64,000 bases of DNA from Persephonella sp. (GTDB lineage Bacteria; Aquificota; Aquificia; Aquificales; Hydrogenothermaceae). Below are positions 1 to 7,765 of the stretch, one piece after another; position 1 is the first letter of the stretch, and each line of letters starts with the position of its first letter. The stretch covers positions 1 to 64,000 of the forward strand of contig JALSNI010000058.1 in assembly GCA_026987075.1 (NCBI GenBank). The letters run 5' to 3'. The notes below the pieces were generated by a model. That model searched no databases. It saw nothing but the letters and a program-made list of their open reading frames with translations, and had not been told where the DNA came from. The position numbers and the translations under genes were made by a program.

Positions 1-90
1 AAAATATACCTCCGATATTTCCCAAAAGTAATATCGTAGTGCAAACGGGATTTTTGGGGGTAAAATCCAGATTTTATGCGGTTTTGAAGG

Positions 91-136
91 CAGTCAAGGG
101 ACTTACAGTTTTATAAAAATCCCTTGGCTGTTTTGT
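91..136 (+). terminator. Hairpin with short T run, possible terminator
   Basis: Positions 91-101 pair with 120-130 (11 bp, one G-T wobble) around an 18-base loop, and GTTTTGT follows on the plus strand. It would end a plus-strand gene entering from the left edge. The long loop and short T run make this only a moderate case. Confidence 0.35.
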
Positions 137-205
137 AAAATACAATACAGAAGTTATAACATTTTACTTTGGACTGAGAACCATAGAAAAAGGACTGGGA
201 AAGGG

Positions 206-493
206 TTAGTCAGTTATGACATCTACTGTGAAGTTATATCCATAGTTTTCTTCTAAATAATCATAAACAGCATCCATAATTGAAATTCTTTTTTTCTCTG
301 GGATTTTTTTATGAATATCAATAGTAAGAGCATATAAAGGTTTTATAAAAGTATCCTCTTCTGTTATATCTCTTATGTCTATTTCATAATTGCCTTCCAC
401 ACCAAGGTTTTTCAGCAATAATTTCACGTCATTAATTATTTTTTTTGAATCTTCTTTTTTTGTTATCTTAAAATTTTTATTTATAACAGCCAT
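206..493 (-). CDS. Small hypothetical protein next to HEPN-like gene
   Basis: This 95-residue protein is Lys/Asp-rich, with no signal peptide or membrane segment, so it should be cytoplasmic. I do not recognise the family. It starts 10 bases after the HEPN-like gene ends, in the same direction, so the two are probably co-transcribed and may act together, as HEPN proteins often do with a small partner. No nucleotidyltransferase (MNT) GS...D.D signature is visible, so it is not a classical MNT antitoxin. It lies at the distal end of the multihaem operon but has no obvious functional link to it. Confidence 0.6.
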   Translation of the reverse strand: MAVINKNFKITKKEDSKKIINDVKLLLKNLGVEGNYEIDIRDITEEDTFIKPLYALTIDIHKKIPEKKRISIMDAVYDYLEENYGYNFTVDVITD

Positions 494-503
494 AACAAAC
501 TCC

Positions 504-875
504 TTACCCTATTCTTGAAATAAATAAATGGACGTTTTTAATATATGTTTTAAGTGCTCTCTTATCAACAGTCTTCAATTTCTTAAATTCAGATTTCTGC
601 CTGTAATCAGCATCATTTCTCATAGTTTTTAACTCTTCAAATTTTTTTGCTTCTTTAAGTTTCCCCATATCTGCCAAAACTTTAGGAATAAAATGGTGTA
701 TATTTTTACCTTTAAAGTTATAACCTTGTTTTGACAATCTATCTTTTAAATGCCAGATTAATCCATAATAAGCCCTACTTATACCTGTTCTTATGTAAAA
801 CTCTTTCTTTTGTCCTGAATAGTCGTCAACACTATTTAAAATATCCTCTGCAACCTTTAAAAACCCTTTACTCAT
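504..875 (-). CDS. HEPN-like domain protein
   Basis: A 123-residue all-helical protein. The block RAYYG near residue 33 and the block RNDADYR near residue 87 fit the pattern of HEPN proteins, where an Arg-x4-6-His centre or its degenerate form marks an RNase or nucleotide-transfer partner. Here the usual His is replaced (RNDAD), so RNase activity is doubtful. Its ATG overlaps the stop of a 41-codon open remnant (ATGAGTAA), suggesting it was once coupled to a longer upstream partner. It could be a toxin-antitoxin or defence component; the family call is from motif reading only. Confidence 0.55.
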   Translation of the reverse strand: MSKGFLKVAEDILNSVDDYSGQKKEFYIRTGISRAYYGLIWHLKDRLSKQGYNFKGKNIHHFIPKVLADMGKLKEAKKFEELKTMRNDADYRQKSEFKKLKTVDKRALKTYIKNVHLFISRIG

Positions 876-993
876 CTCCTTCCTCTGTTTCTTCTTCTGC
901 AGTTAGATATTTAATCACATCATCAATCAGGTCTTTGCCTATCTTTTCTATTTCAGCATTCAGGTTTATATTAACCTGATAAAAATCCTTTAA
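868..993 (-). pseudogene. 5'-truncated gene remnant upstream of HEPN-like gene
   Basis: An open frame of 41 codons runs from just after the stop of the octahaem cytochrome gene to a stop that overlaps the start of the HEPN-like gene. Its encoded sequence is well composed (LKDFYQVNIN... ending TAEEETEEGDE) but has no ATG or GTG near its beginning. The overlap with the next start is typical of translationally coupled genes. I read it as the 3' end of a gene whose front was deleted when it was joined to the cytochrome operon. It might instead be stop-codon-bounded chance sequence. Confidence 0.35.
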
Positions 994-1974
994 TTACTTT
1001 TTGTGGCACATCTGACATAAATATCTATCTCCTGTGTAATCGTTATTGAACATGAATTTGTAGTTTGATGCGTGGGGATTGTGGCAGCTTGAGCATACCA
1101 GTTCTCTTCCCGGTCTTGATGGGTCTGGTCTACCCCTCGTTGGATGTGATTTTCCAAAAACAAACCCAGCTAATACATGGGTTCCTGATGCTTTTTCTGC
1201 ATGACATGAAGTGCAAAGATTCCATATAGGTTTTTTTAGGAAAAAAATGTTGTTTGAGGAGTGGGGGTTATGGCATATGTTACACTGACCTGTAGAAGTG
1301 GGTCCATGGACATACTTTTTGCTCATCCATACTCTTTTTCTGTATTCATGGCAGGAAAAACATTTTTCTGAAATGGGGAAAGGTGTTTCGTATCTCTGAT
1401 AGGAAAGGCCAACGTCTAAATGACAGTAGTTACATGCCCAATTTGCTGATGGTGCATGGACTTTTTTTCGTGAGGTCAGGACTTTATGACAGCTGTAACA
1501 TGGAGATTTCTCTGGAGATTCAGGTATCATTTCTTCTGGAAGAGAGCTCATGTCGTGACATTCTTTACATCTATCTTCATTGCTTCGTGTGTGAAATGGT
1601 TTTTCTTCAAATTTTGCAGGTGGTTCTTCAGACTGCTTGTAGAGTATGGAATATCTGAATATCTCAACAGTTTTCTTTTTCTGTTTTCCATCCTGGTCTG
1701 TGTATGTTATTTCTACGATGTTTTTCCCTGGTTTTATTTTTAATGCTTTGCAGTATACATTCCTTTCTGGATTCATACCGAACATAAAGAAACTTTTGCC
1801 CACCTTAAACTCAAGACTAACACCATTTTCTATTTCATCTTCTGATAGTTTCACAGATATAGATACAAATTCTTCGTTGTGTATGCTGTTTTTGATAGGA
1901 GCTAAAATTTCAAAGCCTTCTGTTATGTGAATAAGTATTGTAAAAATAATAAATATCTGGCTGAAGTTTTTCAT
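994..1974 (-). CDS. Octahaem cytochrome c with N-terminal beta-sandwich-like domain
   Basis: A 326-residue exported protein: a signal peptide covers about residues 1-20, residues 21-115 resemble a beta-rich domain, and eight CXXCH haem motifs follow (CKECH, CYSCH, CNYCH, CFSCH, CNICH, CTSCH, CSSCH, CQMCH). Extra His residues in HNPH and KSHP contexts suggest bis-His haems. It is a paralogue of the next gene upstream, sharing the YCK..GKN block in the beta domain and the ending CxMCHKK. It is the last gene of the operon starting at 6683. A periplasmic electron carrier or adaptor role is inferred; the redox partner is unknown. Confidence 0.9.
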   Translation of the reverse strand: MKNFSQIFIIFTILIHITEGFEILAPIKNSIHNEEFVSISVKLSEDEIENGVSLEFKVGKSFFMFGMNPERNVYCKALKIKPGKNIVEITYTDQDGKQKKKTVEIFRYSILYKQSEEPPAKFEEKPFHTRSNEDRCKECHDMSSLPEEMIPESPEKSPCYSCHKVLTSRKKVHAPSANWACNYCHLDVGLSYQRYETPFPISEKCFSCHEYRKRVWMSKKYVHGPTSTGQCNICHNPHSSNNIFFLKKPIWNLCTSCHAEKASGTHVLAGFVFGKSHPTRGRPDPSRPGRELVCSSCHNPHASNYKFMFNNDYTGDRYLCQMCHKK

Positions 1975-2026
1975 TTTTTCCCCCAGTTATAAGGAAAATT
2001 ATAAAAAGTATAAAAACTATTTTATA

Positions 2027-3133
2027 TTATTTTTTATGACACATATTACAAAGCTGACTAAATGGTTTTAATAGCATGAAATTATTGTCTGAATTGTGGG
2101 CTTCGTGACAGCTAATACAGGACAGTTCTCTATCTGGATTTGAAGGGTCTTTATATCCTTTTGTAGGATGTGGTCTTCCTAAAAATGTAAATACAACGTG
2201 ACCTCTTAGAACCTTGTCTTCATGGCATGTGGTGCATAAGTACCACGCAGGTTTTCTCAAAAAGTATCTGTTTGGAGATGAGTGAGGATTATGACATTTA
2301 TCGCACATCCCTGCCACTACTGGGTCGTGGTGAAACCTCTTATTATCCCACTCTTTTCTCTTTTTCTTATGACATCTGTAGCATTCATCTCCTTGAGGTT
2401 CTGGCCAGATAAATCTGGACTTACCTTCTAATCTTCTGTTTAATCTTCCAGTTTTTCCTGTGTGACAAGCCGTAGCACACAGCCAGTTTTTAGCAGGTGC
2501 ATGCTTATATTGATATCGTTCTGTTAATTTTTTGTGACACTTGTAACAGTTGGATTTTGTTATGTCTTCAAAGGCAACTCCTTTTTTTTCATTTACTTTC
2601 ATATCATGGCATTGAGAACACACTTTTTCGTTTTTTTCTTTGTGAAAAAAAATTTCTTTATATTTAGGTGGAGGATATTTGTAAGCTCTAAGAATTGGTG
2701 AGGCTAAATATATTTCTACAGATTTTTTTATTGTTTTCCCTTCTGTGGTTTCTGCTAACACTTGTATTATGTTTTTACCGTATCTCAGGTCAATAGATTT
2801 ACAGTAGAAACCTTTATCTGATTTTATCCTGAATCTGAATCGTTCCTTTTTCTTCTTTGGTTTTTTCCCATACATCAGTTTTTCGTCTGGGTCAAGCTCA
2901 AATACTTGAAAGTATGTGATTATTTCTAATTTTTTTATTTTTTGTGTGTTTATTTGCACAACAATAGATGCTGTGTCTTCATAGTGTATGCTGTTTTCTA
3001 TAGGTTGTATTATTCTAACAGGTTCGTTGGGAACGACGGTCAGGTTCAGTCTAAAAACTTTGTCTTCTTTTGCTACTGTAACAGCAAAAATGATAAAAAA
3101 CGCCACTAAAATTTTTACTGCTTTTCTTTTCAT
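2027..3133 (-). CDS. Octahaem cytochrome c (one CX3CH) with N-terminal beta-sandwich-like domain
   Basis: A 368-residue exported protein with a signal peptide at residues 1-21, a beta-rich domain to about residue 155, then eight haem sites. Seven are CXXCH and the third is CATACH, a CX3CH motif. The paralogue downstream has an ordinary CNYCH at that place (APSANW vs APAKNW context), so this looks like a one-residue insertion inside a haem motif that has been kept. It is the fourth gene in the operon, 21 bases after the dodecahaem gene. Probably periplasmic, passing electrons between the inner-membrane quinol dehydrogenase and outer components. Confidence 0.9.
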   Translation of the reverse strand: MKRKAVKILVAFFIIFAVTVAKEDKVFRLNLTVVPNEPVRIIQPIENSIHYEDTASIVVQINTQKIKKLEIITYFQVFELDPDEKLMYGKKPKKKKERFRFRIKSDKGFYCKSIDLRYGKNIIQVLAETTEGKTIKKSVEIYLASPILRAYKYPPPKYKEIFFHKEKNEKVCSQCHDMKVNEKKGVAFEDITKSNCYKCHKKLTERYQYKHAPAKNWLCATACHTGKTGRLNRRLEGKSRFIWPEPQGDECYRCHKKKRKEWDNKRFHHDPVVAGMCDKCHNPHSSPNRYFLRKPAWYLCTTCHEDKVLRGHVVFTFLGRPHPTKGYKDPSNPDRELSCISCHEAHNSDNNFMLLKPFSQLCNMCHKK

Positions 3134-3154
3134 TTTCTTCCTATTTAAAGCTTT

Positions 3155-4762
3155 TTATTTAAATTCTTCTCTGATTTCTCCAACATTTTTGACAGGTGTT
3201 ATTCTGTCATATTTAAATTCATCATGGCATGCTGGAGAGCATGAACCTCCTGTTTTTGTCTTCTTATATCTTATTGGGAACAAAATGCCGTTAAAATCTG
3301 TGTATTTCCCTATCATTGTAGGCCATTTTGATGCGTGGGGGTCATGGCATGCAATGCAAGTCCTTCCTTTTTTACCCTGTGTATGTCTCCAGTGGAGATT
3401 TTCGTCTCCATTTCTGAATTTTGTTGCTTTTGTTGTTCTCTTCTCAGTAAACCGTTCTTTTTCTTTGTGGCATGTGAAACACATTACTTCTCCAACTTTC
3501 AGCCCTGTAAGGTAAAACTCTGTAGGGAAAAACTTTTTCAGAGCATATGGGTTGTCTGAGCCGTGAGGATTATGGCAGGCTGCACATCCACCTTTTTTCT
3601 CCACTTCTTTGATTGGCTTGTGCCAGTATTTGTTTTCCTGTAGATGTTTTTTCATGTTAATCAGTTTTTCTCCTGTTTCTTTCTTTTCCACTTCTTTGTC
3701 ATGACAGGATAGACACTGCTGTACCATGGGTTTTTTCAGCATTATCCTGTAATTAGAACCGTGAATGTTGTGGCAGTTTGCACATTCGTCCTTGTCATAA
3801 ACGGCGTCGTGTTTTACTTTTGCTGTTTTTATAAGCTGTTTTAAATCTATCTTTCTTTTTATTTTAGGGTCTTTTACTTTAGAGTGACAGTCTATACAAA
3901 AGTCCATCTTCCAATCTAAAGATGTTATTAGCAGATGTTTATAGTTTGAGGTATGGGGGTCATGACAGTTAAGACAGTTTTGGTTTACAGGTTTGTGTTT
4001 GTATTTAACATTTATATCAACAATCTTCTTGATTTTAAGTTTTTTTGCTTTTTCAGGAGAATGACAGCTTATACAGAGGAGAGGGACTGTCTTTGCTTTG
4101 AGGAGTTTTTGAGTATTGGATTGGTGAGGGTCATGACATTTCAGACATTCTCCTTTTTTTATAGGTTTATGGTCGTATTTTTTTGTATATCTTTCTTTGT
4201 GGCAGGAATAGCACAGCTCATCAACTCTACCTTTTGTTAATGGATATTCTTTACCTATTTTTATAACTTTTCCATGTTTGTCAACCTGATGACATATGGC
4301 ACATGCACCCATTTTAAATGGTCTGTGAAGCACCTTTTTCAGCGGTAGAAACTCTTTCGGGTATTCTTCTAAAGGTAGAGGTTTTATGACTCTTTTAGGT
4401 TTTGGTTTTGGTGCTTTAGCTAACTTTTCTTCCTTTTTTATCTCTTTAAGCTCTTTTTCTAACTCTTTTATTTCTTCTTTTTCCTTTTCTTCTTCTGGTA
4501 GTTTTAATTTGGATAGTTCTATTTCTTCCATCTCCTCTATGTGAACCACACCGTATATATCTCCAGGGTGATGTTTTTCAAAGAAAAGGTTGTGAACTAT
4601 GTTTTTTAGGACAAGGACTGTTTTTTGGGGTATTCTTTTTTGCCATGCATAATAGCCAATAGCTGGAAAAACGACAAGTATAAAAAAAGCTGTCATAATA
4701 AGTATAAATTTTTTTGACCTGAAAACTTTTAGCATCCCCATTAATTTTTTTAGTTTTCCCAT
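3155..4762 (-). CDS. Membrane-anchored dodecahaem cytochrome c
   Basis: A 535-residue protein. One membrane segment (about 19-40) acts as an uncleaved anchor. A Glu/Lys-rich stretch (76-115), probably a helical spacer, and a Lys/Pro segment come next, then twelve haem motifs from residue 154: eleven CXXCH and a final CX3CH (CSPACH). The haem domain parallels that of the 399-residue cytochrome upstream, including the repeated CHDPH/CHNPHGS pattern and the terminal TKTGGSC block. It sits 11 bases after the NapC-type gene, so it is a likely acceptor of electrons from that quinol dehydrogenase, reaching across the periplasm. The charged spacer fits that idea; the direction of flow is not shown. 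Confidence 0.9.
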   Translation of the reverse strand: MGKLKKLMGMLKVFRSKKFILIMTAFFILVVFPAIGYYAWQKRIPQKTVLVLKNIVHNLFFEKHHPGDIYGVVHIEEMEEIELSKLKLPEEEKEKEEIKELEKELKEIKKEEKLAKAPKPKPKRVIKPLPLEEYPKEFLPLKKVLHRPFKMGACAICHQVDKHGKVIKIGKEYPLTKGRVDELCYSCHKERYTKKYDHKPIKKGECLKCHDPHQSNTQKLLKAKTVPLLCISCHSPEKAKKLKIKKIVDINVKYKHKPVNQNCLNCHDPHTSNYKHLLITSLDWKMDFCIDCHSKVKDPKIKRKIDLKQLIKTAKVKHDAVYDKDECANCHNIHGSNYRIMLKKPMVQQCLSCHDKEVEKKETGEKLINMKKHLQENKYWHKPIKEVEKKGGCAACHNPHGSDNPYALKKFFPTEFYLTGLKVGEVMCFTCHKEKERFTEKRTTKATKFRNGDENLHWRHTQGKKGRTCIACHDPHASKWPTMIGKYTDFNGILFPIRYKKTKTGGSCSPACHDEFKYDRITPVKNVGEIREEFK

Positions 4763-4773
4763 TTTCCTTCTCT

Positions 4774-5466
4774 CTAATGCCCAGTTTTTTCTTTGCTTTT
4801 TTTCTCAAGTATCTCAATAGATTCTTTTATCAGTTCTTCAGACTCTTCAATCAGCTTATGTTCTGGAGGTGGTGGGGGCAGATACTTTCCTAAATCTTTA
4901 TGTCCAACATGTTTATGGCAGTCTACACAATGGGCTTTGTCTTTGTGTTCTCCTATCTTTACAACTAATTTCCCTGAAAAATATGCTTTATGGGCTATAA
5001 ATGCCCTTTTCTTGTTCATAGTGGCAGCAAGAAGGTTCTCATGACAGTGAAGACAACCACTGTCATAAACAAAATGTCTTCTATGTTCTCTTTTGCCATG
5101 CCAGTCAATAGCATCAGGGTTTTGAAAAACATAAACTTTAAAGTCGTGAAGCCCAACCTGAACTTTGTTTAACAGATAATGTATTGTAGATTTGTGGTTC
5201 AGATGACAATCAGTGCAATGGGCAACAAAACCTGAATCACCCCATCCTCCGTGAATATCTTTTGAGTAAGCCTTATACATAGGAACCATAACGTGACAGG
5301 ATTTGCAAAATTGGGCTCCACCAGTTAACTTGACAACTTCAACGATAACATAAGAAATAACGAGGCCAGCCAGAAGACCAGCCCCTAAAAGAACTGTTCC
5401 AATAAATACCTTTTTCCTTCTGCCTACTTCCTCTGTAGGTTCTTCTTTCTTTTCCTCTGTCCCCAT
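4774..5466 (-). CDS. NapC/NirT/NrfH-family tetrahaem quinol dehydrogenase
   Basis: This 230-residue protein has one N-terminal membrane helix (about 19-45) and four CXXCH motifs (residues 54, 84, 138 and 180), the layout of NapC/NirT/NrfH/CymA proteins. The first motif reads CKSCHVM, with the Met position typical of the family's first haem. Family members oxidise menaquinol or ubiquinol at the inner membrane and feed periplasmic cytochromes. It lies between two dodecahaem genes, 17 bases after one and 11 bases before the other, which makes it the entry point of the conduit. The C-terminal tail is Pro- and Glu-rich, beyond the usual domain. Confidence 0.9.
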   Translation of the reverse strand: MGTEEKKEEPTEEVGRRKKVFIGTVLLGAGLLAGLVISYVIVEVVKLTGGAQFCKSCHVMVPMYKAYSKDIHGGWGDSGFVAHCTDCHLNHKSTIHYLLNKVQVGLHDFKVYVFQNPDAIDWHGKREHRRHFVYDSGCLHCHENLLAATMNKKRAFIAHKAYFSGKLVVKIGEHKDKAHCVDCHKHVGHKDLGKYLPPPPPEHKLIEESEELIKESIEILEKKSKEKTGH

Positions 5467-5483
5467 CCCTCGTTTCCTCTTTA

Positions 5484-6683
5484 TTACCTCTTATTGATTA
5501 CAGGATTTTCTCTGTCGTAATACCTCCGTGGATGACACATAGGAGCACAGGAACCGCCTGTTTTTGTCGGTATGTATCTGAGAGGAGCTTTAATCTTTCC
5601 AAATTTCATATACTTTCTTATGTGGTGCGGTGTTCCTTTTGTTGCATGCCAGTCATGACAGGCTCTGCATGTCCTACCTTTTTTCTGGTTAACATGGACA
5701 TAATGTAGATTGACCTCTCCATTTCTGAAGTTTGTTGCTGTTTTTGTGAGGGGTTCTGTAAATCTTTCTGTTTCGTGACACATGAAACATATATACTGGT
5801 TTATATTAAAGCTTGCGTAAAATGTTTCTGGGAATGGTAGTTTCAGCATTCTAAAGTTGTCAGAACCATGTGGGTTGTGGCACATTGCACAGTCTCCCCA
5901 CTGGATTGGGCCGTGCCAGTCAGGATTTTCATCAAGATGTTTCTTCATATTCATAAGAACTGTTCCATCTTCATCCCTTTTTAGAGGTTTGTTGTGACAT
6001 GTAAGACATACATCCATTGCTGTTGGTTTTCTGAGGAACTTTTCGTTTTCTGAAGCATGGGGATCGTGACAGTTGAGACATCTATCCTTAATAAATACGG
6101 CACCATGTTTGTTTTTTACCTTTTCTACCCACTCTTTTTTGTCAGCATGACAGGATACGCAAAGGTCAAATCTTCTGTCTGCAAACAATCTGTATCTGTG
6201 GTCTTCCTGATGGGGGTCGTGACAGTTTATACACTGGTCTTTTACTGGTGGGTGCATATATGGTTTAGATGTAAACTGCTTCTTCTTATCTTCGTGACAT
6301 GCAAAACATAGGTCGTTAACAGATTTTGCCTTTAACATTCTCATCGTGTCAGATTGGTGAGGGTCGTGACATGCAGTGCACATGCCTGCAGCGACAGGAC
6401 CGTGAACTCTGCTTTTGGTATCCTTTCTTTCATGACACATGTAACACAGGTCAGGAGGTTCTTTTGAGAGGGCATATTTGTTACCGTCTTTTTCTACGTG
6501 ACATATCTCACACTGTCCTATCTTGAAAGGCAAATGCTGAACTTTCTTATTAGGAACTATCGGCGGCTGTTCTTTTTTCACTGAAGCCTCCTGTTTAGAG
6601 GAACTTTTTTCCGTTTGAGCAAATGCAAAGTTAATAAAAACTAAAATTAACAGAAGCCTTAAACCTTTAACCCTCTTTCTCAT
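5484..6683 (-). CDS. Periplasmic dodecahaem cytochrome c
   Basis: A 399-residue exported protein, first gene of the minus-strand operon. The signal peptide is about residues 1-22 (hydrophobic core, then AFAQ). Twelve haem motifs follow: eleven CXXCH and a terminal CX3CH (CAPMCH). The pairs CHDPH and CHNPHGS recur, as in paired-CXXCH cytochromes. It is a soluble paralogue of the anchored dodecahaem protein, sharing motif order and the TKTGGSC ending. A ribosome site AAAGGAG precedes the ATG. It probably shuttles electrons through the periplasm; its physical partner is unknown. Confidence 0.9.
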   Translation of the reverse strand: MRKRVKGLRLLLILVFINFAFAQTEKSSSKQEASVKKEQPPIVPNKKVQHLPFKIGQCEICHVEKDGNKYALSKEPPDLCYMCHERKDTKSRVHGPVAAGMCTACHDPHQSDTMRMLKAKSVNDLCFACHEDKKKQFTSKPYMHPPVKDQCINCHDPHQEDHRYRLFADRRFDLCVSCHADKKEWVEKVKNKHGAVFIKDRCLNCHDPHASENEKFLRKPTAMDVCLTCHNKPLKRDEDGTVLMNMKKHLDENPDWHGPIQWGDCAMCHNPHGSDNFRMLKLPFPETFYASFNINQYICFMCHETERFTEPLTKTATNFRNGEVNLHYVHVNQKKGRTCRACHDWHATKGTPHHIRKYMKFGKIKAPLRYIPTKTGGSCAPMCHPRRYYDRENPVINKR

Positions 6684-6725
6684 CCTGCTGCTCCTTTATT
6701 ATTTGGTTTTGAGAATTCCAATTCA

Positions 6726-6739
6726 TTGATTTATGTCAA
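6726..6739. promoter_or_regulatory. CRP/FNR-like dyad
   Basis: TTGAT-TTAT-GTCAA differs by one base from the FNR consensus TTGAT-N4-ATCAA. It lies 43-56 bases upstream of the dodecahaem start at 6683. A class II position would put the transcript start only about 8 bases before the ATG, which is awkward, so it may be a repressor-type site or chance in AT-rich DNA. Confidence 0.3.
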
Positions 6740-6895
6740 TTAAAAATATATTTTATATAGTTACCATATCAAATACAAAAGAATATGTATTTATTATTAA
6801 CCATTATTAATTATTAATAATTATCAATAATAAGCTGTGTATTGAAATATATTCTTATATCGCTTATATTAAACAATATAAACTATATTTTAGGC

Positions 6896-6924
6896 TTGAC
6901 AGTTTTTATTTTAATAATTATTAT
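6896..6924 (+). promoter_or_regulatory. Sigma-70-type promoter for the OmcE-like operon
   Basis: TTGACA at 6896-6901, a 17-base spacer, then TATTAT at 6919-6924. Transcription would begin near 6931, leaving a leader of about 80 bases. The strong ribosome site AGGGAGGT (6995-7002) sits just before the ATG at 7010, consistent with high expression of an abundant structural cytochrome. Confidence 0.6.
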
Positions 6925-7009
6925 TATTAATATCAAGTGCAAAATATAATAAATGCAAGGGGTAGGTGGTGGAGAACTTAAGTGAATATTACGTAGGGAG
7001 GTATAGAAG

Positions 7010-7765
7010 ATGAAGAGGCTTGTATTGAGCGGTATAATTGCCGCAGTTGGTATTATGACAACAAGTTCATTGGCTCTGATTGATGGTTCTAAACACGACC
7101 TTTCAGACCCAAATAACAAAATCAGAGCAGCAAATCCAGCAGACGTTAATAACGAAATCTGTGCATTCTGTCATACTCCTCACGGTTCTAACACAGACTT
7201 TGTGGGAGCTCCATTGTGGAACAAAGCTATTGATACTACTGTCACCTATCAGGTTTACGGTGGTGGACAGACAACTGGCGGGACAACAGTTGACCAGCCT
7301 GGTGATGTTTCAAGGGCATGTCTTTCCTGTCACGATGGTGTAAACGCTATCAACTCTATAATCAACCTTCCCGGTTCAGGTGGATGGTCTTCTACAGGAA
7401 ATCTGATTGCATTTACAACTGACGGTGGAGCGACTACAATTCCAGCAGGAACAGCAGCAACAATGCCTCCTGGAATTACACAGATTGGAACAGACCTTAG
7501 AAATGACCACCCAGTTGGTGTAATGTATAGAGGTGATGATGCTAATCCACCTGCAAGTCTCGTTCCTACAAATACAGCTCTTCCTGCAGGTTTTGTTATA
7601 GCGGGAGACAGAGATGGTAATCCTGGTCCAACAGTCGGAGACTTACTGAGAGGTGGAAAAGTTGAGTGCGTATCCTGTCACGACCCACACCTTGGAGAAA
7701 ATCCAACGTTCCTGAGACTGCCTAACGACAACAGTGCGCTCTGTCTGACATGTCACGCAAAATAA
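7010..7765 (+). CDS. OmcE-like tetrahaem cytochrome, candidate nanowire subunit
   Basis: A 251-residue exported protein with a signal peptide at about 1-22. Four CXXCH motifs lie at residues 51, 104, 220 and 245. The whole protein has exactly eight His: four in the motifs plus H29, H58, H167 and H227, which is what four bis-His haems need with none left over. An N-terminal HDLS, CHTPHG, CLSCHDG, DHPVG, CHDPH and a terminal CxxCH are the landmarks of Geobacter OmcE-type filament cytochromes, where one axial His is supplied across the subunit interface. First gene of the plus operon, with a strong promoter and ribosome site. Polymerisation is an inference. Confidence 0.85.
   Translation: MKRLVLSGIIAAVGIMTTSSLALIDGSKHDLSDPNNKIRAANPADVNNEICAFCHTPHGSNTDFVGAPLWNKAIDTTVTYQVYGGGQTTGGTTVDQPGDVSRACLSCHDGVNAINSIINLPGSGGWSSTGNLIAFTTDGGATTIPAGTAATMPPGITQIGTDLRNDHPVGVMYRGDDANPPASLVPTNTALPAGFVIAGDRDGNPGPTVGDLLRGGKVECVSCHDPHLGENPTFLRLPNDNSALCLTCHAK

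Larger units (their letters stand above)
6684..7009. promoter_or_regulatory. Divergent control region between the two cytochrome operons
   Basis: A 326-base, very AT-rich region separates the two divergent cytochrome operons. It holds a good plus-strand promoter (6896-6924), a CRP/FNR-like dyad (6726-6739) nearer the minus-strand operon, a weaker minus-strand promoter candidate (TTGTAT, 17 bases, TAAAAT) and many short AT palindromes around 6784-6830. No open frame in it looks coding. Shared regulation of both operons is inferred from this arrangement. Confidence 0.6.

Noticed and set aside
3-116. Open plus-strand frame from the left edge to a stop at 114-116, possibly the tail of a gene outside the window
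   Set aside because: Only 37 codons are visible and none is diagnostic. The hairpin at 91-130 is compatible with a gene end, but I cannot support a CDS.
6784-6850. Dense AT palindromes as a replication origin
   Set aside because: No DnaA-box cluster and no origin-linked genes are present; this is better read as promoter-proximal AT-rich DNA.
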